Assembly (NCBI RefSeq): GCF_051233685.1
Contig: NZ_JBAMMY010000155.1
Coordinates: 42,158-106,157, forward strand
Reading direction: 5' to 3'
Source: RPRI01 sp051233685
GTDB taxonomy: Bacteria; Desulfobacterota; Desulfobacteria; Desulfobacterales; RPRI01
DNA: 64,000 nt
Shown: positions 24,788 through 32,775 of the stretch, piece by piece
Layout of the letters: the number at the start of each line of letters is the position of its first letter
Numbering within the stretch: position 1 is the first letter of the stretch
Notes under the pieces: model-generated
Database searches by the model: none
What the model was told of the DNA's origin: nothing
The model's input: only the letters and a program-made list of their open reading frames with translations
Made by a program: the position numbers and the translations under genes

Positions 24788-26338
24788 CTATATAATCAGT
24801 TTTTTGTTCGGTGCAGGCTGATACTTTTGCCTTTCGCTTTCTTCAAGATAATCAAGGTGCACCAGAAGATCGCTGCGGCCTACAAGCTCACGTATACTTT
24901 TCATGCCATATTGCCTTAAGATTTCACACCATTGCTTACGCCATACGCTATACATATTTACTATACGGTTTTGGGCCCACTCTTCAGTAATAATATTTCC
25001 CAGTTCCGGATCAGTAGTTGCTATGCCGCGGGCGCAGCCTCTGCCGCTTTCGCAGTTTCCGCAGCGTACACATTCCAGTGAAATCAGCTCGGCAGTACCT
25101 ATTACTACTCCGTCTGCGCCAAGAGCTATAGCTTTTGCAACATCCATCCCGTTTCTTATGCCGCCGCTGGCAATAAGACAGATTTTATCCCGTACGCCCT
25201 CATCCGTCAGGAATTTATGCACTTTTGGTATTGCATACTCAATCGGCATGGCAATATTTTTCTTGGCAATATCGGGAGCCGCTCCGGTTCCGCCATAGCT
25301 GCCGTCTATATGGACGATATGGGCTCCGGCATAATAACTTCCTACCGCAACCATATCAACATCAGATGGTGTTGATACTTTGACCGACACCAAAACACGC
25401 GGATTGATCTCCTTAACCCAGTCAACATGTTTTTTATGATCTTCTACGGAATAAACGCTGTGAAAAGGGAAGGGGGAAAAAAGCGGATTTCCCACTACAG
25501 TTTCGCGCATGGCGGCAACCTTCGGCGTTACTTTATCGCCCAGAAGATGCCCGCCCAAACCTGGCTTTGCGCCCTGAGCGTACTTAAACTCAACTACCGG
25601 CGCATATTTAATTGTTTTTTCACGCACACCAAACAGACCTGTTGCAATCTGGGTGATTACATGATCAGCATAGGGAACCAGTTCTTCAGGATAACCGCCT
25701 TCGCCGGTGCAGGTAAGAGTATTGAGCTTTTGTGCGGCTCTGGCCCGTCCGACCATAACATTTAAAGCAGTTGAGCCAAATGACATGCCGCCGCCGTAAC
25801 ACGGAATCGAAATTGTCAGTTCCGGGCGGCCGTCCGAACGTTTATTTAAAACAATGCTTGTGTCGATATCCTCATCAGCTAAATCAATATATTTACCCTC
25901 ATCAAGCAGTTTGAAACGCATTTTATCGAAACCGCCGCCGGAATTTCCCAGGTTGTATTCAAGATCAACAACAGGAAGATTACCCGTTTCCGCCATGTCC
26001 CAGTGAGCAATCAGCATCTCATTAGTCCAGCGATAATCACCAAGCGTATCCAAAATGGGATTTAGGCGCAAAGTAAGCGCCTGCTGCGGGCAGCGGTCTA
26101 TGCAGTAAAATTCATTTTCCTTGCACTTGAAACCTATGCATTTATGCTCTATGGGCCTAAGCGGTTTGCTGAAATTATCATATCTTGGATGCACACCGTA
26201 CGGGCAGAGTTCTGCACACAGTCCGCAGGAGATACACCGGGAATTTCTTTTTATAGTGAACTTGCCGATAGTATTTCGAAACCTTGAAGGTGTAATAATT
26301 GTTTCCGGCAGTTTATTATTTTTTTTATCGCTCTTCAT
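24788..26338 (-). CDS. FMN-binding glutamate synthase domain protein with N-terminal ferredoxin (archaeal type)
   Basis: A 516-residue protein that should host the glutamate-forming FMN reaction. The N-terminus has two [4Fe-4S]-type clusters: CISCGLCAELCP (CxxCxxCxxxCP) and a second set around CIGFKC and CIDRCP. The TIM-barrel synthase domain follows, with GGYPEELVPYADH, FKYAQGAKPGLGGHLLGDKV, HIDGSYGGTGAAP and SGGIRNGMDVAKAIALGADGVVIGT, and the iron-sulfur cysteines in LECVRCGNCESGRGCARG. The paralog next to it lies three bases upstream. Archaeal-type enzymes use ferredoxin directly, matching the lack of GltD here. Confidence 0.88.
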   Translation of the reverse strand: MKSDKKNNKLPETIITPSRFRNTIGKFTIKRNSRCISCGLCAELCPYGVHPRYDNFSKPLRPIEHKCIGFKCKENEFYCIDRCPQQALTLRLNPILDTLGDYRWTNEMLIAHWDMAETGNLPVVDLEYNLGNSGGGFDKMRFKLLDEGKYIDLADEDIDTSIVLNKRSDGRPELTISIPCYGGGMSFGSTALNVMVGRARAAQKLNTLTCTGEGGYPEELVPYADHVITQIATGLFGVREKTIKYAPVVEFKYAQGAKPGLGGHLLGDKVTPKVAAMRETVVGNPLFSPFPFHSVYSVEDHKKHVDWVKEINPRVLVSVKVSTPSDVDMVAVGSYYAGAHIVHIDGSYGGTGAAPDIAKKNIAMPIEYAIPKVHKFLTDEGVRDKICLIASGGIRNGMDVAKAIALGADGVVIGTAELISLECVRCGNCESGRGCARGIATTDPELGNIITEEWAQNRIVNMYSVWRKQWCEILRQYGMKSIRELVGRSDLLVHLDYLEESERQKYQPAPNKKLII

Positions 26339-26341
26339 CTT

Positions 26342-27751
26342 TTATACCAGCCCCGATACTTTTCTTTCACCGAAAATAGGACCAAAACTTTCCTTTTCCA
26401 GATCTTCAAACCACATGGAACGGCCGACTTCGCCCCTCAGTCGTCTTGCTTCACGAATACCCATTGCACCCATTACTTCAATCAACTGATTACGCCATGC
26501 ACCAATAAGATTAATGATCCTTTGTTTGCCCCAGTCCGGGTTTATGTTGCCCATTTTTATCGGACAGGTTTCACCCTTTACACACTGGCGGCATAAGCGG
26601 CACTCAAGCGCAATAAGCAGAGGAAGATCTATAGCTACGCCATCGGCCCCGCATATAATGGATTTCGCCACATGTTCAGCCATGGCGATTCCGCCTGAAA
26701 AAATCAGGTTGACTCTGTTTCTTAACTGCTTATCAACCAGACCAAGGTGAACCTCTCTGATCATCTCTTTTAGAAACATAGGATTTTCAGAGTCAAATTC
26801 ACGGCCTTGTTCATTTGCATAAAAATGAATTGTATCTACTTTATGATTTGCAAGTTCAATCGCACGCAGTGAAGATTCCCGGTTCAGCATAACACCTACA
26901 GAAATTATAAGCTCCGGTTTTAAAGCCCGCAACTCCTCTATTCTTTTATCTATTCCATCTTCATAAGCAAGCTCTGCCATTCTTATTTCAGGAACATTCT
27001 CAAGAAAATCACGGTAATTCTTTTTTGACAGAGTTGGTATCAGGCATTGGGCATAAGGCCTGAAATTTTCGGAGTAGTATTGAGGATCAATTAACAGCAT
27101 GGTACCTAAAATATATGCCGCCTGCGCCATTGATTGTAATACATTTTCGCTTAAAATACCGAATTTTGGCTGTTTAAGAATTAAAGGAACCGGAATTTCG
27201 AAAATAGGTATTGTTTCAGTAAGAAGTGACCCGTCTTTAGCAAAACTCAGCCTTGAGTTTCTTCGGGAAAGCTCAATACCGGTATTGATATACTCCCTGC
27301 CATGAATTCCATCCCGCGTGGGCCGGACAATTTCAGACATATCCGTCCACATTGAATCGAATCCCTCTCCTACAAACGGACCGCGATAGCCTGCTCCCGA
27401 AACCGGTATTTTGCCTGTGTGAGCCTGATACCATGTTCGATGGATAATATCCGCATGCCAGTAATCGTCTCCCAAAGAGCGATAATCCGGATTTATCACA
27501 CGCGAGAATATTCCTCTTGTGCACTCCTGTACACAACGGAAACAGCTCTGGCAGGCATACAGATACTCAGGTTCTTCCATTGAGGCAATGTGCTTGTAAT
27601 TGTCTTTGAAGATATTATATACGCATGCTTTCTTTACGCATTTCCTACAGCTTCCGGCGCAGTCTTCCCTGAATTCAATGGTGGTATATTTCCCGATAGG
27701 GTTAAATCTTGGAATTGCCGTTTTTACAGGAATTTGATATTTTTTTGGCAT
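26342..27751 (-). CDS. second glutamate synthase-like FMN/ferredoxin protein (paralog)
   Basis: A 469-residue relative of the neighbouring FMN protein. Its N-terminus has CAGSCRKCVKKAC and CQSCFRCVQECTRG, two Fe-S sites. The barrel domain is divergent: the segment that binds substrate in the true enzyme (GGYPEE, GAKPGLGGHLLGDKV, GGTGAAP) is missing or altered, while the end keeps FSGGIAMAEHVAKSIICGADGVAIDLP and LECRLCRQCVKGETCP. It therefore probably keeps FMN and Fe-S clusters but not standard glutamate synthase chemistry. An electron-relay or different-substrate role is an inference. GGAG precedes the ATG. It is translationally close to metF upstream and the true synthase downstream. Confidence 0.8.
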   Translation of the reverse strand: MPKKYQIPVKTAIPRFNPIGKYTTIEFREDCAGSCRKCVKKACVYNIFKDNYKHIASMEEPEYLYACQSCFRCVQECTRGIFSRVINPDYRSLGDDYWHADIIHRTWYQAHTGKIPVSGAGYRGPFVGEGFDSMWTDMSEIVRPTRDGIHGREYINTGIELSRRNSRLSFAKDGSLLTETIPIFEIPVPLILKQPKFGILSENVLQSMAQAAYILGTMLLIDPQYYSENFRPYAQCLIPTLSKKNYRDFLENVPEIRMAELAYEDGIDKRIEELRALKPELIISVGVMLNRESSLRAIELANHKVDTIHFYANEQGREFDSENPMFLKEMIREVHLGLVDKQLRNRVNLIFSGGIAMAEHVAKSIICGADGVAIDLPLLIALECRLCRQCVKGETCPIKMGNINPDWGKQRIINLIGAWRNQLIEVMGAMGIREARRLRGEVGRSMWFEDLEKESFGPIFGERKVSGLV

Positions 27752-27764
27752 ACTTACTCCCGCG

Positions 27765-28697
27765 CTAAGCTGCTTGCGGCCTGGGAGAAAGACCGGCTGC
27801 CTCTACTATCGGGCCGACTTTTTCTTCCCATTCTATAGCCATAATGTGAATGCCATGCACACCTTTTATCTCGCGCAATCCGGCAATAGTTTCCACGCAA
27901 ATCCTGATGCCTTCTTCAGCCGCTTTTTCCTTCGGCACACCGCCCATGCGTTTGATCAGGGATTCAGGAACATCCATTCCAGCCACTTTGGTAGCCATAT
28001 ATTTCGCCATTCTTTCGGATTTCAATGGAGTTACTCCGGCTAATATATGTGTTTTTTCCGTAAGTCCCTCTTCACGGGCAAGGCGCATCCATTCTTTAAA
28101 GCGATCCAGATTGTAAACGCACTGGGTCTGAATAAAATCCGCACCGGCGTCTATTTTTTTGGCAAGGCGGATTACGCGGTATTCAAATGGATCTGCAAAA
28201 GGATTGGCGGCAGCGCCGATAAACATTTCAGGCGCATTTTTCAAATCAAATCCGCTCATATCCTTACCTTCCGTTTTCATCACTTTTACCATATTGACCA
28301 GATTCATGGAATCGATGTCAAATACGTTCATAGCATCAGGCTGGCTGCCGAATGTCTGATGATCTCCGGAAAGACAAAGAATATTTCTGATACCTAAAGA
28401 GTAAGCGCCAAGTATATCCGACTGAAGCGCAATCCTGTTGCGGTCTCGTGTAACCATTTGCATAACAGGCTCCATCCCCAACTGCACCAGGTGCGCACAG
28501 GCGGCAATGCTGGACATTCTGACAATAGCCGTCTGATTGTCGGTTACATTAACTGCATCTACATAACCTTTGAGCAGTTCCCCTTTTTTGCGTATAATTT
28601 CAGGATCGGCTCCACGTGGCGGCCCGCACTCCGAAGTTACGGCAAACTCTCCCTTATCCAAAATACTCTGCAGATTGCTCAGTGATTCCGACTTCAT
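27765..28697 (-). CDS. metF: methylenetetrahydrofolate reductase
   Basis: MetF interconverts 5,10-methylene- and 5-methyl-tetrahydrofolate. The start at 28697 is chosen because GAGAGGACC lies just before it and the protein then begins MKSESLSNLQ, with EFAVTSECGPPRGADPE of the family opening soon after. Further hallmarks are NVTDNQTAIVRMSSIAA, ILCLSGDHQ and FIQTQCVYNLDRF. It is 310 residues and lacks the NADH-preferring features of E. coli MetF; it belongs to the type that works with MetV. The start overlaps the end of metV by four bases, showing tight coupling. In anaerobes this step often belongs to the Wood-Ljungdahl pathway. Confidence 0.92.
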   Translation of the reverse strand: MKSESLSNLQSILDKGEFAVTSECGPPRGADPEIIRKKGELLKGYVDAVNVTDNQTAIVRMSSIAACAHLVQLGMEPVMQMVTRDRNRIALQSDILGAYSLGIRNILCLSGDHQTFGSQPDAMNVFDIDSMNLVNMVKVMKTEGKDMSGFDLKNAPEMFIGAAANPFADPFEYRVIRLAKKIDAGADFIQTQCVYNLDRFKEWMRLAREEGLTEKTHILAGVTPLKSERMAKYMATKVAGMDVPESLIKRMGGVPKEKAAEEGIRICVETIAGLREIKGVHGIHIMAIEWEEKVGPIVEAAGLSPRPQAA

Positions 28698-29362
28698 ATA
28701 AAATGGTCCTCTCTTACTAATTTTCTGGGTCCGCCGGCGTGGCTGGAACGCCAATCTTTCGGGGGGTTATATTTTTTTAAATTATCAAGCTGCCCAAGAT
28801 TGCCAAGGCGTGTTATTATCTGCTGCCAGGCACATTGAGTATCCGGATTGACCTCGCATATGCCGTTCCGGGAACCGCCGCAAGGCCCGTTCTGGAGTTT
28901 TTTTGCACATCTTGTAACAGGACAGATTCCGCCGAAAACAGCCAGCTTGCAATCGCCGCAGCCAAGACACTCTTCAGTAAAAAGGCCCTGTTTTTCAAGA
29001 ACTCCGATAAATGTAGTATTTACACCGGGCAGTACCGGAACATCCCCAAAACGTCTTGCTATTGCCTGAACGCCGGCACCGCATGCCAGAGATAAAACGG
29101 CTGAGTTATTGGAAACAGCAATTGCTGCTTCCCTGATAAATTCATCTTCACACTGCCGTTCCACTGTCAATTCTTCAATGTAGATGTCTTTGCCTTCTTT
29201 TTTAAATGAAAGCCGCAAAGCTGAAGATAAAGTTGCCACCTCGTCTTCTCCTCCTGCAAAACAGGTTTTTACGCAGGTGCCGCAACCCAGAACAAGTACT
29301 TTTTTGTATGGCGAAATAATTTCCCTGATTTCGGCGATAGGTTTCTGTTTTCCAACTATCAT
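28694..29362 (-). CDS. metV: MetV-like methylenetetrahydrofolate reductase zinc/Fe-S subunit
   Basis: A 222-residue protein matching the MTHFR C-terminal/zinc-finger family, the partner of MetF in acetogens and sulfate reducers. Visible features are LVLGCGTCVKTCFAGGE at the N-terminus, LSLACGAGVQAIA, and the cysteine-rich C-terminus ECLGCGDC, GGICPVTRCAKKLQNGPCGG and GICEVNP. The cysteines probably bind Fe-S and zinc and pass electrons to the MetF flavin. GGAG is present before the ATG. The stop overlaps the metF start, and mvhD lies 15 bases upstream, consistent with one operon and one complex. Confidence 0.92.
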   Translation of the reverse strand: MIVGKQKPIAEIREIISPYKKVLVLGCGTCVKTCFAGGEDEVATLSSALRLSFKKEGKDIYIEELTVERQCEDEFIREAAIAVSNNSAVLSLACGAGVQAIARRFGDVPVLPGVNTTFIGVLEKQGLFTEECLGCGDCKLAVFGGICPVTRCAKKLQNGPCGGSRNGICEVNPDTQCAWQQIITRLGNLGQLDNLKKYNPPKDWRSSHAGGPRKLVREDHFI

Positions 29363-29377
29363 AATCTGAACTCCATT

Positions 29378-29797
29378 TTAATAATTATTCCAGTGCCTGG
29401 CCGGATTTGGCCCCAGTTCATTAATATCAACTAAAACCTGCCTGATAATATGAACAGCCGCTTCGGTATCACCGTTTGCAATATTATGAATCGACAGGCG
29501 CTTACCTCCGATTTCTATCTCGTCCAGCAGTTTTTTGACCCAGTTAACCCGGTTTTTTGCCCTTATATTTCCTTCAACATAACGGCATTGCCCTTCAGGA
29601 CATACAAAAACAATGACTGCATCAGAGCCTGCTTCAAACGCACGAAGCAAAAAGGAATCCTTTACCATGCCGGAACAGGCCATCTTAACCGATTTTAATT
29701 TAAAACTGCTTTTATATGGAACAGGCAAAGATTCGCAGTTGTTAATTGCGTTTATACAATGAAAAACGGTTATTTTAGGTTTTAATTTTTTTTTCAT
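29378..29797 (-). CDS. mvhD: MvhD-like [2Fe-2S] electron transfer subunit
   Basis: MvhD proteins link hydrogenase, formate dehydrogenase or MetFV to heterodisulfide reductase HdrA. This 139-residue member starts with ITVFHCINAINNCESLP, followed by SVKMACSGMVKDSFLLRAFEAGSDAVIVFVCP (shown here in family order) and EGQCRYVEGNIRAKNR, with the conserved cysteines present. It is the first gene of the operon containing metV, metF and the glutamate synthase genes. HdrA itself is absent from the window. The ribosome site is weak. A leader with an intrinsic terminator lies 66-110 bases upstream of the start. Confidence 0.88.
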   Translation of the reverse strand: MKKKLKPKITVFHCINAINNCESLPVPYKSSFKLKSVKMACSGMVKDSFLLRAFEAGSDAVIVFVCPEGQCRYVEGNIRAKNRVNWVKKLLDEIEIGGKRLSIHNIANGDTEAAVHIIRQVLVDINELGPNPARHWNNY

Positions 29798-29863
29798 TTA
29801 TTTCAATCAACCAATTAAGTCGCTAACCATCTTAAAAAACAATGATTACTGGATTAATAAAAC

Positions 29864-29907
29864 AAAAAAAGACGTCGTTCGCAAAAAAAATCAGCGAAAC
29901 AGACGCC
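29864..29907 (-). terminator. intrinsic terminator in the mvhD leader (possible attenuator)
   Basis: On the minus strand GGCGTCTGTTTCGC (29907-29894) pairs with GCGAACGACGTC (29882-29871), followed directly by seven U residues (29870-29864). It lies between a good promoter and the mvhD start, so it must be controlled or leaky for the operon to be expressed. I could not fit the upstream hundred bases to a known riboswitch consensus. Confidence 0.7.
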
Positions 29908-29970
29908 TTTGTCTCTCTATAACTGCAACTGTAATAGCACGCCATTGTGCCCCCGTTGCCAAGCCTTACT

Positions 29971-29998
29971 AAAATAATCAAAAAAAATATTATGTCAA
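29971..29998 (-). promoter_or_regulatory. sigma-70 promoter of the mvhD-metVF-glutamate synthase operon
   Basis: TTGACA (29998-29993) and TATTTT (29976-29971) on the minus strand, 16 bases apart. Transcription from about 29964 gives a leader of about 165 bases ending in mvhD, with the terminator at its centre. The 29798-30261 stretch between the divergent mvhD and URO-D genes contains this leader and otherwise only AT-rich sequence. Confidence 0.6.
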
Positions 29999-30264
29999 GC
30001 TATTTTATGATAAATATTCGGACCTGATAATTTTTTTCCATCCCTGTGATGATATTAAAACATGCTTCTTTGCAATTCATCTTATTTCACTATTAAAAAA
30101 ATAACCATATAAAGTTATGGCCTTTAAATATCATAAACTTGATAATGATAAAAAATACATATATGATCATAACCATACCTTTATATTATTCAACCGTTTT
30201 TTGCTGCAATAATAATGTATTCAGAAACAGTTCTTGATTAAACTATAAGGAGTTAAGCCAATTG

Positions 30265-31173
30265 ATGGATTATCACGCGCCATACAGCTCCCGGCAAAGG
30301 ATGCAGAAAACAATTCGTCATGAACCAGGCGGCAGTATCCCAAAAGGCGAATTATGCATTGCAGATACTGTGATAAGCCGCGAATTAAATTGCAACCAGG
30401 TCGGCTTTGAAGAAAAGTTTGAATTTGTTAATTTCATCGGTCTTGATGTTTATACAATTTCCCCGGTTTTTTCATGTGAAAAAGATATGCTTCCAAATCC
30501 GGAAAAAGTAAAATGGACTGACATTGAAAAATGGACTAATACTTCTCTTTTTATATTTGCACTTATAGATGGGGCATTGGAAACAGGTATGCGCATCAGG
30601 GGATGGACTGAATTTTTAACGCTTACGAAAAAATCGCCTTCAGACCTTGTATCTTTTATTGAAATGGTCGAAAAATCTAATATTTCCACGATCAGAGAAG
30701 TTGCACAAAAGGGGGCCGACGGCATCATTCTGGCAGATGATGTTGCTTTTACCAATGGGCTCATTATTAATCCTGATATACTGAGAAAATACTTTCTGCC
30801 TTCTCTTGCAAGACAGGTTGAAGAAATCAACAATCTGGGAATTCATGCTTTCTACCATTCGGACGGTAACTACCGGGAAATCATTCCCGATCTGATCGAT
30901 ATTAATTTTCACGGAATTCAATGCATAGAAAAGCTCAGCGGAATGGATATGGCGGACCTGCAGGCAAAATACGGGGACAAAATATGCCTGTGGGGTCATA
31001 TTGATACGGAAGACACAATAAAAGCACAAAAACCAAGTTATCTTAAAGCATTCTCAGATTCCGTCCGCATTCTGTCCAGCCAAAAAGGACTTATACTGGG
31101 TACAAACTGCGGCATTTATGAAGGAACAGATATTGCCGGGTTAAAGGCGATTTACGAGTCGTGCAAAATATAG
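30265..31173 (+). CDS. uroporphyrinogen decarboxylase-family (MtaA/CmuA-like) methyltransferase
   Basis: A 302-residue member of the URO-D superfamily. In anaerobes such proteins usually transfer methyl groups between a corrinoid and coenzyme M or folate, not decarboxylate porphyrins. It shows the barrel segments ADGIILADDVAFTNGLIINPD, FYHSDGNYREIIPDLIDI, HGIQCIEKL and LWGHIDTEDTI, then LILGTNCGI. AAGGAG at 30247 supports a start at TTG 30262 or ATG 30265. It is divergent from the mvhD operon, and its presence next to MetF/MetV and in a genome region with a corrinoid activator suggests a C1-transfer role. Substrate unknown. Confidence 0.75.
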   Translation: MDYHAPYSSRQRMQKTIRHEPGGSIPKGELCIADTVISRELNCNQVGFEEKFEFVNFIGLDVYTISPVFSCEKDMLPNPEKVKWTDIEKWTNTSLFIFALIDGALETGMRIRGWTEFLTLTKKSPSDLVSFIEMVEKSNISTIREVAQKGADGIILADDVAFTNGLIINPDILRKYFLPSLARQVEEINNLGIHAFYHSDGNYREIIPDLIDINFHGIQCIEKLSGMDMADLQAKYGDKICLWGHIDTEDTIKAQKPSYLKAFSDSVRILSSQKGLILGTNCGIYEGTDIAGLKAIYESCKI

Positions 31174-31257
31174 CGGCCAGTGCTAATGAAAAGTCATGCC
31201 TCCGGGATCTATTAAAACTACGGGTTTTTCCGGTTTATCAGGATATATTTACCGGAC

Positions 31258-31274
31258 TGTCGGGATTCTTTACA
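31258..31274 (+). promoter_or_regulatory. PEP-CTERM-type activator site 1
   Basis: TGTCGGGATTCTTTACA. This is one of three direct copies in the gene-free stretch 31174-31831, with half sites TGTCGG and TTTACA separated by five bases. The motif resembles the sites reported upstream of PEP-CTERM genes that are controlled by the PrsK/PrsR two-component system with sigma-54. Assignment to PrsR is by resemblance. Confidence 0.6.
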
Positions 31275-31531
31275 AATTGTAATTTGATGAACTTTTATCC
31301 TCTTTTTAATGAATCTATAAGATAATTTTTTTGATAATTTTTATGAAGCGACGTGCATACGTTATCTTACTCACATGCAACTATTCTATTATACAAATAA
31401 TTATTTTGGTAATTATAAAACTTTGAAAAGGACCTTCTATGATTTATTTTCTTAAACCCTGCGAAAGCTCCAATTAATAATATGTAATAAACTATCAAAA
31501 ATCGTTCTTATTTAACAAATGTTAATAACAG

Positions 31532-31548
31532 TGTCGGAATCTTTTACA
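31532..31548 (+). promoter_or_regulatory. PEP-CTERM-type activator site 2
   Basis: TGTCGGAATCTTTTACA, the second copy, in the same orientation, 274 bases downstream of the first. Confidence 0.6.
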
Positions 31549-31634
31549 TAATGCCAAAATATTTGTAACACAATGTATTGATAATCTTTTTTACCTATTT
31601 TTGTGTATTTCTTTAAAAAAAAAGCTTATAAATG

Positions 31635-31651
31635 TGTCGGGTTTCTTTACA
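31635..31651 (+). promoter_or_regulatory. PEP-CTERM-type activator site 3
   Basis: TGTCGGGTTTCTTTACA, the third copy, in the same orientation, 103 bases after the second and about 63 bases before the sigma-54 promoter, a normal distance for an enhancer-binding activator. Confidence 0.65.
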
Positions 31652-31713
31652 AATTATACGATGCTTACTTTTCCTTTAAATTAATAAATAACAAATTAAG
31701 ATAGTTATTGATA

Positions 31714-31729
31714 TGGCCTAATCTTTGCT
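31714..31729 (+). promoter_or_regulatory. sigma-54 promoter of the PEP-CTERM gene
   Basis: TGGCCTAATCTTTGCT matches the -24/-12 consensus (TGGC, five-base gap, TTGCT) with correct spacing of the GG and GC pairs. It lies 100 bases before the start of the PEP-CTERM protein and just downstream of activator-like site 3. Confidence 0.72.
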
Positions 31730-31831
31730 TCTATATATTTACAAGCAGTTTAGTGAAGACTTAAATTTAAAATAAGATTTGATTAGTACACTATAAAATA
31801 GCAATTTTATGGGAGAAGGGAGGGAATTAGA

Positions 31832-32554
31832 ATGAAAAAAATAATTTATTTACCAATTATTCTTATAGCAATTATATTTTGTTTTAATAATGACGTATTT
31901 GCATACCCATCGTTGCAACTTGATATCGCCGGTGGAACATATAATTATGCAACTGAAACAATAATAGCTCCTGGTAATAATTTTACGCTTTATGCATTAT
32001 TGAAAACTGATAACGATAATTTAGTAACAGATACTTATTATATATCTGCTGCAATAGTTCCAGCAATTAATTCATCAGCAGATTTAGGTTCATTTATTTT
32101 TGCTGGAAATAATATAAGCGTTACCGATGATATGGATTATGGAACTCCACCTCTTGATGGGCTTTATCCAGATTTAGGATCACATGGAATTTTTGCAACA
32201 TATTATAAGGAATTTTCATTTGCATTTAATCAATCAAATGAAAATGAAATAGATATATATAATACAAAAGATAGAGCTATAGCTGGAACAGCCATAGATT
32301 TAGATTCCGGCACCGGAATGTACTATGCTGCTTTTGTAATCGATATTTCAAATTTAGCTGCTGCTTATGGCATCCATTTTGACTTATATAATGAAAATAT
32401 AATAATAAAAAATAATTCCACAGATTATAGTACTCAGTTTGCTCCTTATTCTCATGATGCTGAGGGACATAAGGTTCCTGAACCAGCCACCCTGCTCCTT
32501 CTCGGCTTTGGTCTTGTTGGACTTGCAGGTGTAAACAGGAAGTTTAAGAAATAA
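31832..32554 (+). CDS. PEP-CTERM exported protein (choice-of-anchor N type)
   Basis: A 240-residue exported protein. It starts with a signal peptide (MKKIIYLPIILIAIIFCF, cleavage after about VFA). The mature body opens with YPSLQLDIAGGTYNYATETI, as in choice-of-anchor N proteins. It ends in the sorting signal VPEPATLLLLGFGLVGLAG followed by the basic tail NRKFKK. An exosortase (XrtA or relative, not in this window) would cleave it and attach it to the cell surface or matrix. GGGAGG precedes the ATG. Expression is probably driven by the sigma-54 promoter and three activator-like sites upstream. It is unlinked to other surface genes here. Confidence 0.9.
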   Translation: MKKIIYLPIILIAIIFCFNNDVFAYPSLQLDIAGGTYNYATETIIAPGNNFTLYALLKTDNDNLVTDTYYISAAIVPAINSSADLGSFIFAGNNISVTDDMDYGTPPLDGLYPDLGSHGIFATYYKEFSFAFNQSNENEIDIYNTKDRAIAGTAIDLDSGTGMYYAAFVIDISNLAAAYGIHFDLYNENIIIKNNSTDYSTQFAPYSHDAEGHKVPEPATLLLLGFGLVGLAGVNRKFKK

Positions 32555-32580
32555 AATTGAATTTATAAGTTATAATGATT

Positions 32581-32616
32581 AAAGGCAGGGTCAGAAATGA
32601 TCCTGCCTTTTTTATT
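32581..32616 (+). terminator. intrinsic terminator after the PEP-CTERM gene
   Basis: AAAGGCAGGGTCA and TGATCCTGCCTTT form a near-perfect 13-bp stem with a GAAA-type loop, followed by a run of T residues. It lies 27 bases after the stop codon. Confidence 0.9.
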
Positions 32617-32775
32617 AACATTAATACTCTCCCTTTTTGCTGATCCTGATAAATCCACTTTGCTTTCCGGCACTTTCATGGCATATTATTGATAACTTTT
32701 TTCATCATTAGTTCATATCCGGCCTTGGTCATAAGGCTGTATTTCATACAATAAAAGATTGAAGGAGCAAAGCAG

